Shown: piece after piece, positions 1 through 5,694 of the stretch | Position numbering within the stretch: the stretch's first letter is position 1 | Layout: every line of letters begins with the position of its first letter | Origin: Fulvivirga aurantia | Lineage (GTDB): Bacteria; Bacteroidota; Bacteroidia; Cytophagales; Cyclobacteriaceae | Assembly (NCBI RefSeq): GCF_009711475.1 | Contig: NZ_SMMD01000691.1 | Location: forward strand, 1-5,694 | Direction: 5' to 3' | DNA length: 5,694 nt | Translations under genes and position numbers: made by a program | The notes under the pieces: model-generated | The model's database searches: none | What the model saw: the letters and a program-made list of their open reading frames with translations, nothing else | Told to the model about the DNA's origin: nothing

Positions 1-836
1 TCAGACTTATCGTAACTTCAGATGATGATGTCGACACATATGAGGGACAGGTAACGGCACTCGGTTCTCTAGATGTAAACTTATTTGTGGCGGGTGGTAC
101 CGATGGTAAAATATTGCAACTACCCGGCAATCGGAGAATAGTTAGTAATGTAGGTGCAGTATATGGTCTGGAGTATGACTCCATAAATGAACTAATATAC
201 TACACCGATGCGAGTGAAGGAACGCTGGTAAGAATCAAAACTGATGGTTCAGAGCCAGAGATTCTCATGAATAATTTGGTGAACCCTAGAGACATTGCTA
301 TTAACTCTACATCAAAAAAAGTATATGTGGTCGATAAGGATACTCATACAATATACGAGTACGATGTAAATGCTGAAAGTTCTTCAGTTTTATTCGATCA
401 CTCAAGTAATGGTTTAGGTCAAAAACCAATTGGTATCGACTACTACGACAAAACTCTATATGTCACTTGTGTTGAAGTTGATGATGAATCAATATGGGTT
501 GGTGATGAAAATGGCACATCGATTACAAAAATCATTGATTACAGTGATGGTGGTTACGGATACGCTATTGCGGTAGATAAAATCAATGAAAAAATATATT
601 TTGACGACTTTGATTCTCGTAATATTCTCAGAGCGAATTTAGATGGAACTAATATTGAAACTGTAGTTCCAACTGTAGATGAAGTATTCGGAATAGTAAT
701 TGACAATGCTAATGGAAAGATCTATTGGTCTGACAGCGGTGATGGTCTTATCAAAAAGGCAAATTTGGACGGAAGTGATATTGTACCTGTATCAATTTCG
801 TTACCAGACCCACTAGGAATATTCTTTATTCCATAA
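1..836 (+). CDS. YWTD/LDL-receptor-B-like beta-propeller protein (5' end outside window)
   Basis: The frame is open from the left edge (first whole codon at base 3) to a TAA at 834-836, so the true start lies upstream. The GTG at 87 is only an internal valine; at least 28 in-frame residues precede it. Counting from that GTG, repeats of about 40 residues are visible at roughly 27-67, 69-104, 116-155, 160-200 and 202-235. They carry YWTD-like cores (IYYTD, VYVVD, LYVTC, IYFDD, IYWSD), and the last two also have the typical ANLDG turn. A sixth blade (around LFVAGGTDGKILQL) and a short closing strand (PLGIFFIP) suggest a complete six-bladed propeller. Such domains usually mediate binding outside the cytoplasm; enzymatic relatives of the SMP-30 type are less likely, since no metal-site motif is evident. 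The missing N-terminus probably holds an export signal (inference). Ligand and role are unknown. The Asp-rich stretch TSDDDVDTYEG just inside the edge is typical of secreted Bacteroidota proteins. Confidence 0.8.
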   Translation, partial: RLIVTSDDDVDTYEGQVTALGSLDVNLFVAGGTDGKILQLPGNRRIVSNVGAVYGLEYDSINELIYYTDASEGTLVRIKTDGSEPEILMNNLVNPRDIAINSTSKKVYVVDKDTHTIYEYDVNAESSSVLFDHSSNGLGQKPIGIDYYDKTLYVTCVEVDDESIWVGDENGTSITKIIDYSDGGYGYAIAVDKINEKIYFDDFDSRNILRANLDGTNIETVVPTVDEVFGIVIDNANGKIYWSDSGDGLIKKANLDGSDIVPVSISLPDPLGIFFIP

Positions 837-840
837 AGAT

Positions 841-898
841 CCTGTTTTGGTTTACAGGTTGTTTATTTGCAGAGGCGCTGGCTATGGTCAGCGTCTCT
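841..898 (+). terminator. Probable terminator region after the beta-propeller gene (two hairpins)
   Basis: Two hairpins follow the stop codon. The first is weak: CCTGT (841-845) pairs with ACAGG (854-858) across an 8-nt loop. The second is stronger: AGAGGCGCTG (871-880) pairs with CAGCGTCTCT (889-898) over 10 positions, with one G-U wobble and an 8-nt loop, and is followed by TTTCAT. The T-tract is short, so termination may be incomplete. The second hairpin ends only 13 nt before the cyanophycinase ATG, so it could also influence translation of that gene if transcripts read through. Confidence 0.55.
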
Positions 899-911
899 TT
901 CATAAAATCAC

Positions 912-1745
912 ATGACTATGAAATTTATTTTAACAATCCTTTCTTTCATTATCAGCTTTTCAGCGATCAGCCAGGATCAGGGCAAATTATTTATTATTGG
1001 AGGTGGCAAAAGGCCTCAACCGATGATCGAAAGACTAGTGCAAGAAGCTGGCATCGCTCAAGGTGGCTATGGTATTATTTTACCCATGTCTAGCTCAGAG
1101 CCCGACTCTTCTGCATGGTATGCCAGACAGCAGTTTTTGGCCATCGATATTGAAAATGTTACTGGCATGAATTTCAATAAAGGAGATAAACCAACCTCAG
1201 CTCAGTTAGATTCCATAAAAAATGCCCAACTCATTTACATCTCAGGAGGAGACCAAAACAAATTTATGGACATTATTCAAGACACAGGCATAAAAGAAGC
1301 TATTCATCAAGCCTATAAAAATGGCTCTATCATAGCAGGCACAAGTGCCGGGGCAGCCGTAATGAGCAAAAAAATGATCACAGGTAATGAGCTCAAGCAC
1401 CCAGATTACTCATCTACTTTTAGAAACATTGAAGCCGATAATATCGAAATTGCCGAAGGTCTCGGATTAGTAACAGGTATAATCATTGATCAGCATTTTG
1501 TGAAAAGAAGTCGCTACAATCGGTTGCTGAGTGCAGCCATAGAATACCCTGATCATACAGGTATAGGCGTTGATGAATCTACTGCAGTTATCTATGATGG
1601 AGTGAATTTCGAAGTGGTTGGAAACTCTCAGGTGGTAGTTTTTAGAAACCCGAAAAATTCTTTAACAAAATCGGATGATCTTCTTGGCGCAAGAAATCTA
1701 TCAATTGATATATTTTTACCTGGAGATACATTTACCACTGATTAG
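912..1745 (+). CDS. cphB: Cyanophycinase, peptidase family S51, exported
   Basis: This serine exopeptidase should hydrolyse cyanophycin (a poly-Asp backbone with Arg side chains) to beta-Asp-Arg dipeptides. The 277-aa product fits the family length of about 270 plus a signal peptide. Residues 1-20 form a signal peptide (MTMKFILTIL followed by a hydrophobic stretch ending SAIS), with cleavage likely near Q21, so the enzyme probably acts in the periplasm or outside. Visible motifs are IIGGGKRP (28-35), YISGGDQ (109-115), the nucleophile elbow GTSAGA with Ser145, the DQHF block at 193-196, and GIGVDESTA (217-225). The block D193 Q194 H195 .. R199 . R201 .. R204 reproduces exactly the spacing of Asp172, Gln173, His174, Arg178, Arg180 and Arg183 known from Synechocystis CphB, so cyanophycin specificity is well supported over other S51 members such as alpha-aspartyl dipeptidase. 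ATG 918 is an equally good start and gives a more typical MKFIL signal peptide; no Shine-Dalgarno decides. The gene converges on the isoaspartyl peptidase gene, and their stop codons overlap. Confidence 0.9.
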   Translation: MTMKFILTILSFIISFSAISQDQGKLFIIGGGKRPQPMIERLVQEAGIAQGGYGIILPMSSSEPDSSAWYARQQFLAIDIENVTGMNFNKGDKPTSAQLDSIKNAQLIYISGGDQNKFMDIIQDTGIKEAIHQAYKNGSIIAGTSAGAAVMSKKMITGNELKHPDYSSTFRNIEADNIEIAEGLGLVTGIIIDQHFVKRSRYNRLLSAAIEYPDHTGIGVDESTAVIYDGVNFEVVGNSQVVVFRNPKNSLTKSDDLLGARNLSIDIFLPGDTFTTD

Positions 1746-2665
1746 CGGTAAATATTTATCTCTATTTTATCGGGCGTAGCTACACCTCTATACATTCCTT
1801 CTGAGTTAAATGTTAAGCTGGCATTACCTTCAGCATCTACTCCAATTATACCACCTTCCCCACCAAGTGCAGTCATTTTTTGATTGATTACAATATCAGA
1901 GGCTTCCTGAAGGCTCAGTCCTTTGTATTCCATTAAACAAGAAATGTCGTGAGCAACTACACCTCTAAGAAAAAACTCACCATAACCTGTACACGATATG
2001 GCGCACGTTTTATTGTTGGCATACAAACCTGAGCCAATAACAGCGCTATCTCCCAATCTACCAAACTGTTTGTTCGTAAGTCCACCAGTAGAAGTTGCCG
2101 CGGCAAGGTTGCCATCAATATCTAAAGCTACTGCTCCAACTGTACCAAATTTTTTATCATCGCTATGATCTAGTTTCATGTCATCAGTATTTCGTGCTGC
2201 TTTCCATTGGTTATAGCGCATGACAGAGTAGAAATAGTCATCCTCCTCTTTTTCTATAGCATGACTACTTGCAAAATCATGGGCGTCTTTACCCGCCAAA
2301 AATACGATAGAGTCATCTTCCAGAATTTTTCTACACAGCCTTACAGGATTCTTTATGTTTCTTATATTTCCGACTGCCCCGGCATTTAGTGTTTGACCGC
2401 ACATTATAGATGCCTCCATTTCGTGCTTCCCTTTAGAAGTAAAAACAGCACCTTTTCCAGCATTAAATAAGTCACAATCCTCTAAAACCACCACCGATTG
2501 CTCAACAGCATCGAGTGCAGAACCTCCTTCATTTAAAATTTTGGTACCACTTATCAGTGATTTTTTTAGCGCAGCCTTGTACTGTTTCTCCTGTTGTGCA
2601 GACATATTTTCTCGCAAAATAGTACCCGCCCCGCCATGTATAGCGATTGTATATTTATTCCTCAT
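1742..2665 (-). CDS. iaaA: Isoaspartyl peptidase / plant-type L-asparaginase (Ntn hydrolase)
   Basis: This enzyme of family T2 hydrolyses beta-aspartyl dipeptides and, more weakly, asparagine. The 307-aa precursor should self-cleave between Gly174 and Thr175 (KFG/TVGAVALD), freeing Thr175 as the N-terminal nucleophile, equivalent to Thr179 of E. coli EcAIII. Family motifs run in order: HGGAG (10-14), the loop FNAGKGAVFT with MEASIM (67-88), TSTGGLTNK (191-199), substrate-binding Arg203 and Asp206 in GRLGD, SCTGYGEFFLR (224-234), ALGGEGG (266-272) and NSEGMYRG (287-294). The N-terminus MRNKYTIAIHGGAG has no signal peptide, so the enzyme is cytosolic. Its place tail-to-tail with cyanophycinase, sharing 4 nt, suggests that its physiological substrate is beta-Asp-Arg, releasing Asp and Arg (inference from context; the family also acts on isoaspartyl damage products). 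The start ATG fits the family N-terminus; there is no Shine-Dalgarno. No defects are seen. Confidence 0.93.
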   Translation of the reverse strand: MRNKYTIAIHGGAGTILRENMSAQQEKQYKAALKKSLISGTKILNEGGSALDAVEQSVVVLEDCDLFNAGKGAVFTSKGKHEMEASIMCGQTLNAGAVGNIRNIKNPVRLCRKILEDDSIVFLAGKDAHDFASSHAIEKEEDDYFYSVMRYNQWKAARNTDDMKLDHSDDKKFGTVGAVALDIDGNLAAATSTGGLTNKQFGRLGDSAVIGSGLYANNKTCAISCTGYGEFFLRGVVAHDISCLMEYKGLSLQEASDIVINQKMTALGGEGGIIGVDAEGNASLTFNSEGMYRGVATPDKIEINIYR

Positions 2666-2723
2666 AAGATTTATAGACTATATTAAAACTCAATAATTTT
2701 AAATTATCAAGCTTTCTAACAAT

Positions 2724-2753
2724 CAAAAATAGGCTGGAGGTGCAAAAGGTTAA
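2724..2753 (-). promoter_or_regulatory. Candidate Bacteroidota-type promoter for the isoaspartyl peptidase gene
   Basis: On the minus strand the octamer TATTTTTG (2724-2731) matches the Bacteroidota -7 consensus TAnnTTTG exactly. Nineteen nt upstream of it is TTA (2751-2753) where the -33 element TTG is expected, a two-out-of-three match. Transcription would start near 2718, leaving a leader of about 50 nt. A short A/T-rich match like this can occur by chance. Confidence 0.35.
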
Positions 2754-2830
2754 GTGGCTTAAAAGACAGGTGAACTTGGGTAATTAACCCCTGGTAAAAT
2801 TCTACTGACAGAAATCGACCACTTTTTTGC
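2742..2830. repeat. Interrupted inverted repeat in the divergent intergenic region
   Basis: GCAAAA (2742-2747) and AAGTGG (2752-2757), separated by GGTT, are complementary to CCACTTTTTTGC (2819-2830). This gives 12 pairs with a 4-nt bulge around a 61-nt spacer. The left arm overlaps a small perfect hairpin, TTAAG-TGG-CTTAA (2750-2762), and the -33 side of the candidate minus-strand promoter. It could be a two-site operator or an RNA stem in a long leader of the solute-binding protein gene; chance in A/T-rich DNA is also possible. Confidence 0.3.
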
Positions 2831-2857
2831 ATATATCAATAATATCACTTTTTTTGC
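2820..2857. repeat. Two direct copies of CAC-T(6-7)-GC upstream of the solute-binding protein gene
   Basis: CACTTTTTTGC (2820-2830) is repeated as CACTTTTTTTGC (2846-2857), start to start 26 bp, each followed by a short AT run. The second copy ends 39 bp before the solute-binding protein ATG, where activator or repressor sites could sit. I see no TAnnTTTG element with a correctly spaced TTG on the plus strand here, so the promoter of that gene remains unidentified; TAGATTTT at 2869-2876 is only a near match. Confidence 0.3.
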
Positions 2858-2896
2858 TATCTGGCAATTAGATTTTTTTTAACATAAGTAATAAAT

Positions 2897-3736
2897 ATGA
2901 AAAACTTTTTACTCACTATCTCTCTGGTCTCATTTTTTGGTTTTACCTCTATTGCTCAGTCATACCAAGGTGACAGCTGGAGCAAAGTACGTGCTTCTGG
3001 TAGTGGCACACTGGCTTGTGTTTATTATCCAACTCCCGGTCTTGTTTATGAAGAAAACGGACAGGTAAAAGGTGTTTGTGTTGATATCATCAATGATTTT
3101 AAAAAATTTGTAAAAGACAAATACGGAAAAACTATAAATGTAAAGTTTGTAGGTAAAGAAACCGTTTGGACTAACTTCCTGACAAAAACATTGAATGGAT
3201 CAAATGTATTGGGCGTAGCCAACGTAACTATCACTCCTGAGAGAAAGAAAAAGATGAAGTTTTCTCCTCCATTTATGACGAACCCTCTTATTTTCCTTAC
3301 CCATAGCTCGGCACCTTCAATTTCTTCGCCAGATCAAATTGCAGAAAAACTTGCCGGTTATACACCATTGGTGATAAAAGGAAGTACACATGTGCCGGTA
3401 ATGAAGCAATTGCAAAGCAGTTATTTTCCAGGTCAGCAGATAAAATACACTAACTCAGGCATAGAAACATTACAGCAAATTCAAGCCAATAAGAAGACAT
3501 TCAGCATTTTAGATTTCACTGAGTATTTTGATGCTGTAAGAAACAAAATGCCATTAAAAAGACAGAATATCGATATAGAAGGTCCACAAGAAGAGTTGGG
3601 TTTTATCATGCCGATGAACTCAGACTGGCAACCTTTATGGGAAGAGTTCTTGTCTCCCGCATACAAGCAAAGTGTTACTTACAAAAAGATCGTAGCCAAC
3701 AACTTAGGAAATGCATTTTTAGGCATGTTGAAGTGA
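2897..3736 (+). CDS. Family-3 periplasmic solute-binding protein (amino-acid-binder-like), orphan
   Basis: The 279-aa product is a two-lobed periplasmic binding protein of the SBP_bac_3 type, which captures amino acids or similar small polar solutes for ABC importers or sensors. Residues 1-20 are a clear signal peptide (MKNFLLTISL through TSIA, cleavage near A20 or Q21). There is no lipobox Cys, so the protein should be soluble in the periplasm. Lobe 1 carries GVCVDIINDF (59-68) and the family signature TITPERKKKMKFSPPF (111-126). Arg116 sits where HisJ-type proteins hold the ligand carboxylate, and Asp206 in ILDFTEY is placed like the residue that binds the amino group (my alignment). The conserved Asp before the signature is replaced (GSNVLGVANV, 101-110). 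Cys41 and Cys61 could form a disulfide. No permease, ATPase or sensor domain is encoded next to it, so the partner and ligand are unknown. The start is set by the signal peptide; the leader is A/T-rich without a Shine-Dalgarno. Confidence 0.85.
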   Translation: MKNFLLTISLVSFFGFTSIAQSYQGDSWSKVRASGSGTLACVYYPTPGLVYEENGQVKGVCVDIINDFKKFVKDKYGKTINVKFVGKETVWTNFLTKTLNGSNVLGVANVTITPERKKKMKFSPPFMTNPLIFLTHSSAPSISSPDQIAEKLAGYTPLVIKGSTHVPVMKQLQSSYFPGQQIKYTNSGIETLQQIQANKKTFSILDFTEYFDAVRNKMPLKRQNIDIEGPQEELGFIMPMNSDWQPLWEEFLSPAYKQSVTYKKIVANNLGNAFLGMLK

Positions 3737-3752
3737 TAACTCAAATACCAAC

Positions 3753-3785
3753 AAAAAAAGGTGTCTAAATTAGACACCTTTTTTT
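3753..3785. terminator. Bidirectional rho-independent terminator
   Basis: GGTGTCTA (3760-3767) pairs perfectly with TAGACACC (3771-3778) around a 3-nt loop. The stem is flanked by seven A (3753-3759) and seven T (3779-3785), so each strand reads as a stem followed by a U-tract. It lies 16 nt after the solute-binding protein stop and 12 nt beyond the stop of the convergent PurF-like gene, and so serves both. Confidence 0.93.
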
Positions 3786-3797
3786 ATGACTTATCTT

Positions 3798-5684
3798 TTA
3801 ATAGGCTCTTACCAAATTGCCTTCCATATAATTTACAAAAGACTGATTTGCTACACGCATACCTCCTGGTGTGGGGAAATTACCAGTAAAATACCAATCA
3901 CCGGCATGATTAGGGCAAGCAATGTGAAGGTTGTCAACCGTTTGGTAGATAACATCCAACTCTGCCTGCATGATATCAGGCTTTACAATCTCAGCTACTT
4001 TGGCTGAAATCTGCTCATAATCAAACATGTTGTAGAGCTCATTTACATAATTAACTGGCTCTTTATTTTCTAAGGCTATTTTACACTTTTGGTAAACCTC
4101 ATCAAGCATATACTCTTTACCGTGCTCTTCAAGTAGTGCCACCATTGCTCTAAAAACAACAAATTCATTCATTTTAGACATATCGATACCATAGCAGTCT
4201 GGAAAACGAATTTGAGGGGCTGAAGAAACAATCACAACTTTTTTGGGCTCCAGGCGACTGACCATAGTGAGAATACTCTTCTCCAGGGTTGTACCTCTTA
4301 CAATCGAGTCGTCAACAATTACGAGCGTATCGATCTTTTTACGGATAACCTCATAAGTTGTATCATACACGTGAGCCACCATTTCATCACGATGGTCATC
4401 ATCGGTTATAAAAGTACGTAGTTTGGCATCCTTCAAAACAAGCTTTTCTACACGCGGCCTAAATGAAAGAAAATCTTCCATCGACCCGACATGAGGTTTG
4501 CCTTCAAGCACTACCTCTTTACGCTTAGCACTTAGGTAGTCTTCCATGCCCTCCATCATACCCAGAAATGAAGTCTCAGCTGTATTTGGTATATAGCTGA
4601 ATACAGTATTTTTTAGGTCAAAATTGATAGATTTAAGTATCTGAGGCACCAGCAACATTCCGAGCTTTTTACGCTCGTGGTAAATATCAGGGTCAGTACC
4701 TCTCGAGAAATAAATGCGCTCGAAACTGCAAGATGTTTTCTTCAACGGCTGCCTGAATTGATATTGATCAAACTCTCCGTTTTTCTTTATTATCAGCGCG
4801 TGCCCAGGCTTTATTTCTTCAATTTGGTTGTAATCTACATTGAAGGCAGTTTTTATAGCTGGTTTTTCTGAAGCAACTACAATCACCTCATCGTCTGCAT
4901 AATAATACGCAGGCCTGATTCCGCTAGGGTCTCTCGCGACAAATGCATCTCCATGGCCAACCATACCAGCCATTGCATATCCTCCATCAAAATCTTTACA
5001 AGCTCTGCTTAGTACACGCTGCAAATTAAGCTCGCTTTCGATAACCTCAGTTATCTCCTGATTGGAGTATTTATCTTTATACTTTCTGAAAATTTCGTTG
5101 TTTTCTTCATCGAGAAAGTGACCTATTTTTTCCATTACGGTCACTGTATCCACCTTTTCTTTTGGGTGCTGGCCAAGCTTTACGAGTATATCAAATAGCT
5201 CATCTACATTGGTCATGTTAAAGTTACCGGCTACCACAAGGTTTCTACTTCTCCAGTTGTTTTGTCTTAAAAACGGATGACAATTTTCAATACTGTTTTT
5301 ACCATGTGTACCATATCGCAGATGTCCTAGCCAAACCTCACCGGTAAAAGCACAGTTCTCTTTGGCCCAGCGCTCATCATAAAACATGTCTCCGCCTTCT
5401 TTTACGGCTTTGCGATATTTCTTTCCGATCTTCTCAAAAATCCATTTAATCGGATCAGGACCAACAGATCTGTATCTGCTGATGTATCTGTAACCAGGCT
5501 TTTGATCGATCTTAATATTTGCAACACCAACACCATCCTGGCCTCGATTGTGTTGCTTTTCCATAAGAATGTACATCTTATTGGCAGCATAGGCAGGCGA
5601 CCCATACTTTTCTATGTAGTAAGAAAGTGGCTTGCGAAGCCTAATCATTGCTATACCACACTCATGTTTTATACTCTCGCTCAT
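3798..5684 (-). CDS. Long divergent amidophosphoribosyltransferase (PurF-like)
   Basis: The 628-aa protein has a class II glutamine amidotransferase domain followed by a type I phosphoribosyltransferase domain, the layout of PurF, which makes 5-phosphoribosylamine from PRPP and glutamine, the first step of purine synthesis. Cys9 in HECGIAM is the expected N-terminal nucleophile after removal of an eight-residue propeptide, as in B. subtilis PurF. GHLRYGTHG (120-128), Asn154 and Asp179 match the glutamine site. ARDPSGIRP (250-258), ASEKPA (271-276), FERIYFSRG (321-329), RTFI (423-426), the PRPP loop VDDSIVRGTT (457-466), SAPQIRFPDCYGID (488-501) and FTGNFPT (599-605) follow PurF order. Differences: usual PurF is about 470-510 aa; HNGNLTN reads GNFNMTN, RPDS reads RGTD, PDSG reads PNTA, and the Fe-S CxxC reads CPNH (590-593). 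Extra segments lie around 60-115, 380-415 and 510-590. It may be the working PurF or a paralog with a changed role, so I give no symbol. The start follows the propeptide logic; only 10 nt upstream are visible. Confidence 0.85.
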   Translation of the reverse strand: MSESIKHECGIAMIRLRKPLSYYIEKYGSPAYAANKMYILMEKQHNRGQDGVGVANIKIDQKPGYRYISRYRSVGPDPIKWIFEKIGKKYRKAVKEGGDMFYDERWAKENCAFTGEVWLGHLRYGTHGKNSIENCHPFLRQNNWRSRNLVVAGNFNMTNVDELFDILVKLGQHPKEKVDTVTVMEKIGHFLDEENNEIFRKYKDKYSNQEITEVIESELNLQRVLSRACKDFDGGYAMAGMVGHGDAFVARDPSGIRPAYYYADDEVIVVASEKPAIKTAFNVDYNQIEEIKPGHALIIKKNGEFDQYQFRQPLKKTSCSFERIYFSRGTDPDIYHERKKLGMLLVPQILKSINFDLKNTVFSYIPNTAETSFLGMMEGMEDYLSAKRKEVVLEGKPHVGSMEDFLSFRPRVEKLVLKDAKLRTFITDDDHRDEMVAHVYDTTYEVIRKKIDTLVIVDDSIVRGTTLEKSILTMVSRLEPKKVVIVSSAPQIRFPDCYGIDMSKMNEFVVFRAMVALLEEHGKEYMLDEVYQKCKIALENKEPVNYVNELYNMFDYEQISAKVAEIVKPDIMQAELDVIYQTVDNLHIACPNHAGDWYFTGNFPTPGGMRVANQSFVNYMEGNLVRAY

Positions 5685-5694
5685 GCTCCGTAAT

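Noticed and set aside
87..89. GTG as the start of the beta-propeller gene
   Set aside because: The frame stays open to the left edge with propeller-like sequence before it, so this codon is internal and the gene is cut by the window.
884..1093. Open frame of 69 codons overlapping the cyanophycinase start in another frame
   Set aside because: It lies almost wholly inside the conserved cyanophycinase frame, has no recognisable motif, and its translation looks like an out-of-frame shadow.
2778..2790. GGGTAATTAACCC as a palindromic operator
   Set aside because: Only the outer GGGT/ACCC pairs; the centre is not symmetric, and a 4-bp stem is too weak to support a site.
2666..2896. A riboswitch or small RNA in the divergent intergenic region
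   Set aside because: I see no known aptamer core and no compact multi-helix fold; only the T-tract repeats and small stems are supported.
5402..5605. Open frames of 60-70 codons on both strands inside the PurF-like gene
   Set aside because: They overlap strongly conserved PurF-like sequence and show no domain or signal features.
1..5694. Mobile element, CRISPR array, or defence or toxin-antitoxin system
   Set aside because: No transposase, integrase, regularly spaced repeats, terminal inverted repeats or paired small genes are present; all five genes belong to metabolic or binding-protein families with similar base composition.

Overview
This window is AT-rich DNA (roughly 40% G+C by eye) from a Bacteroidota genome, most likely a free-living Cytophagales-type bacterium. 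Three things point there. The genes lack Shine-Dalgarno sequences and have A/T-rich leaders. One candidate promoter fits the Bacteroidota -7 consensus TAnnTTTG. The last gene encodes a long (628 aa) PurF-like protein of a kind I recall mainly from this phylum. The genus assignment is inference.

Layout, left to right: (1) the 3' part of a gene for a YWTD/LDL-receptor-B-like beta-propeller protein (+), open at the left edge and followed by hairpins that probably terminate it; (2) a complete cyanophycinase (+) with a signal peptide and the full catalytic and substrate-pocket residue set; (3) a convergent isoaspartyl peptidase/plant-type asparaginase (-), whose stop codon overlaps the cyanophycinase stop by 4 nt; (4) a 231-bp divergent intergenic region with a candidate promoter and repeated T-tract motifs; (5) an orphan family-3 periplasmic solute-binding protein (+); (6) a near-perfect bidirectional terminator; (7) a long, divergent amidophosphoribosyltransferase (-) that reaches almost to the right edge.

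Genes 2 and 3 make a coherent pathway. Cyanophycinase cuts cyanophycin (multi-L-arginyl-poly-L-aspartate) into beta-Asp-Arg dipeptides, and an isoaspartyl peptidase splits these into Asp and Arg. The first enzyme looks exported and the second cytosolic, so an uptake step for the dipeptide would be needed. No cyanophycin synthetase lies in the window. The solute-binding protein next door resembles amino-acid binders, but nothing in the sequence ties it to this pathway.

The most unusual gene is the PurF-like protein. It keeps the nucleophilic Cys behind a short propeptide and an intact PRPP loop. It changes one oxyanion-hole residue, the usual PDSG and RPDS motifs, and the CxxC half of the Fe-S site (here CPNH), and it carries about 120-150 extra residues. 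I see no RNA genes, CRISPR array, insertion sequence, integrase or defence system. The longest stretch without a gene is the 231 bp at 2666-2896.
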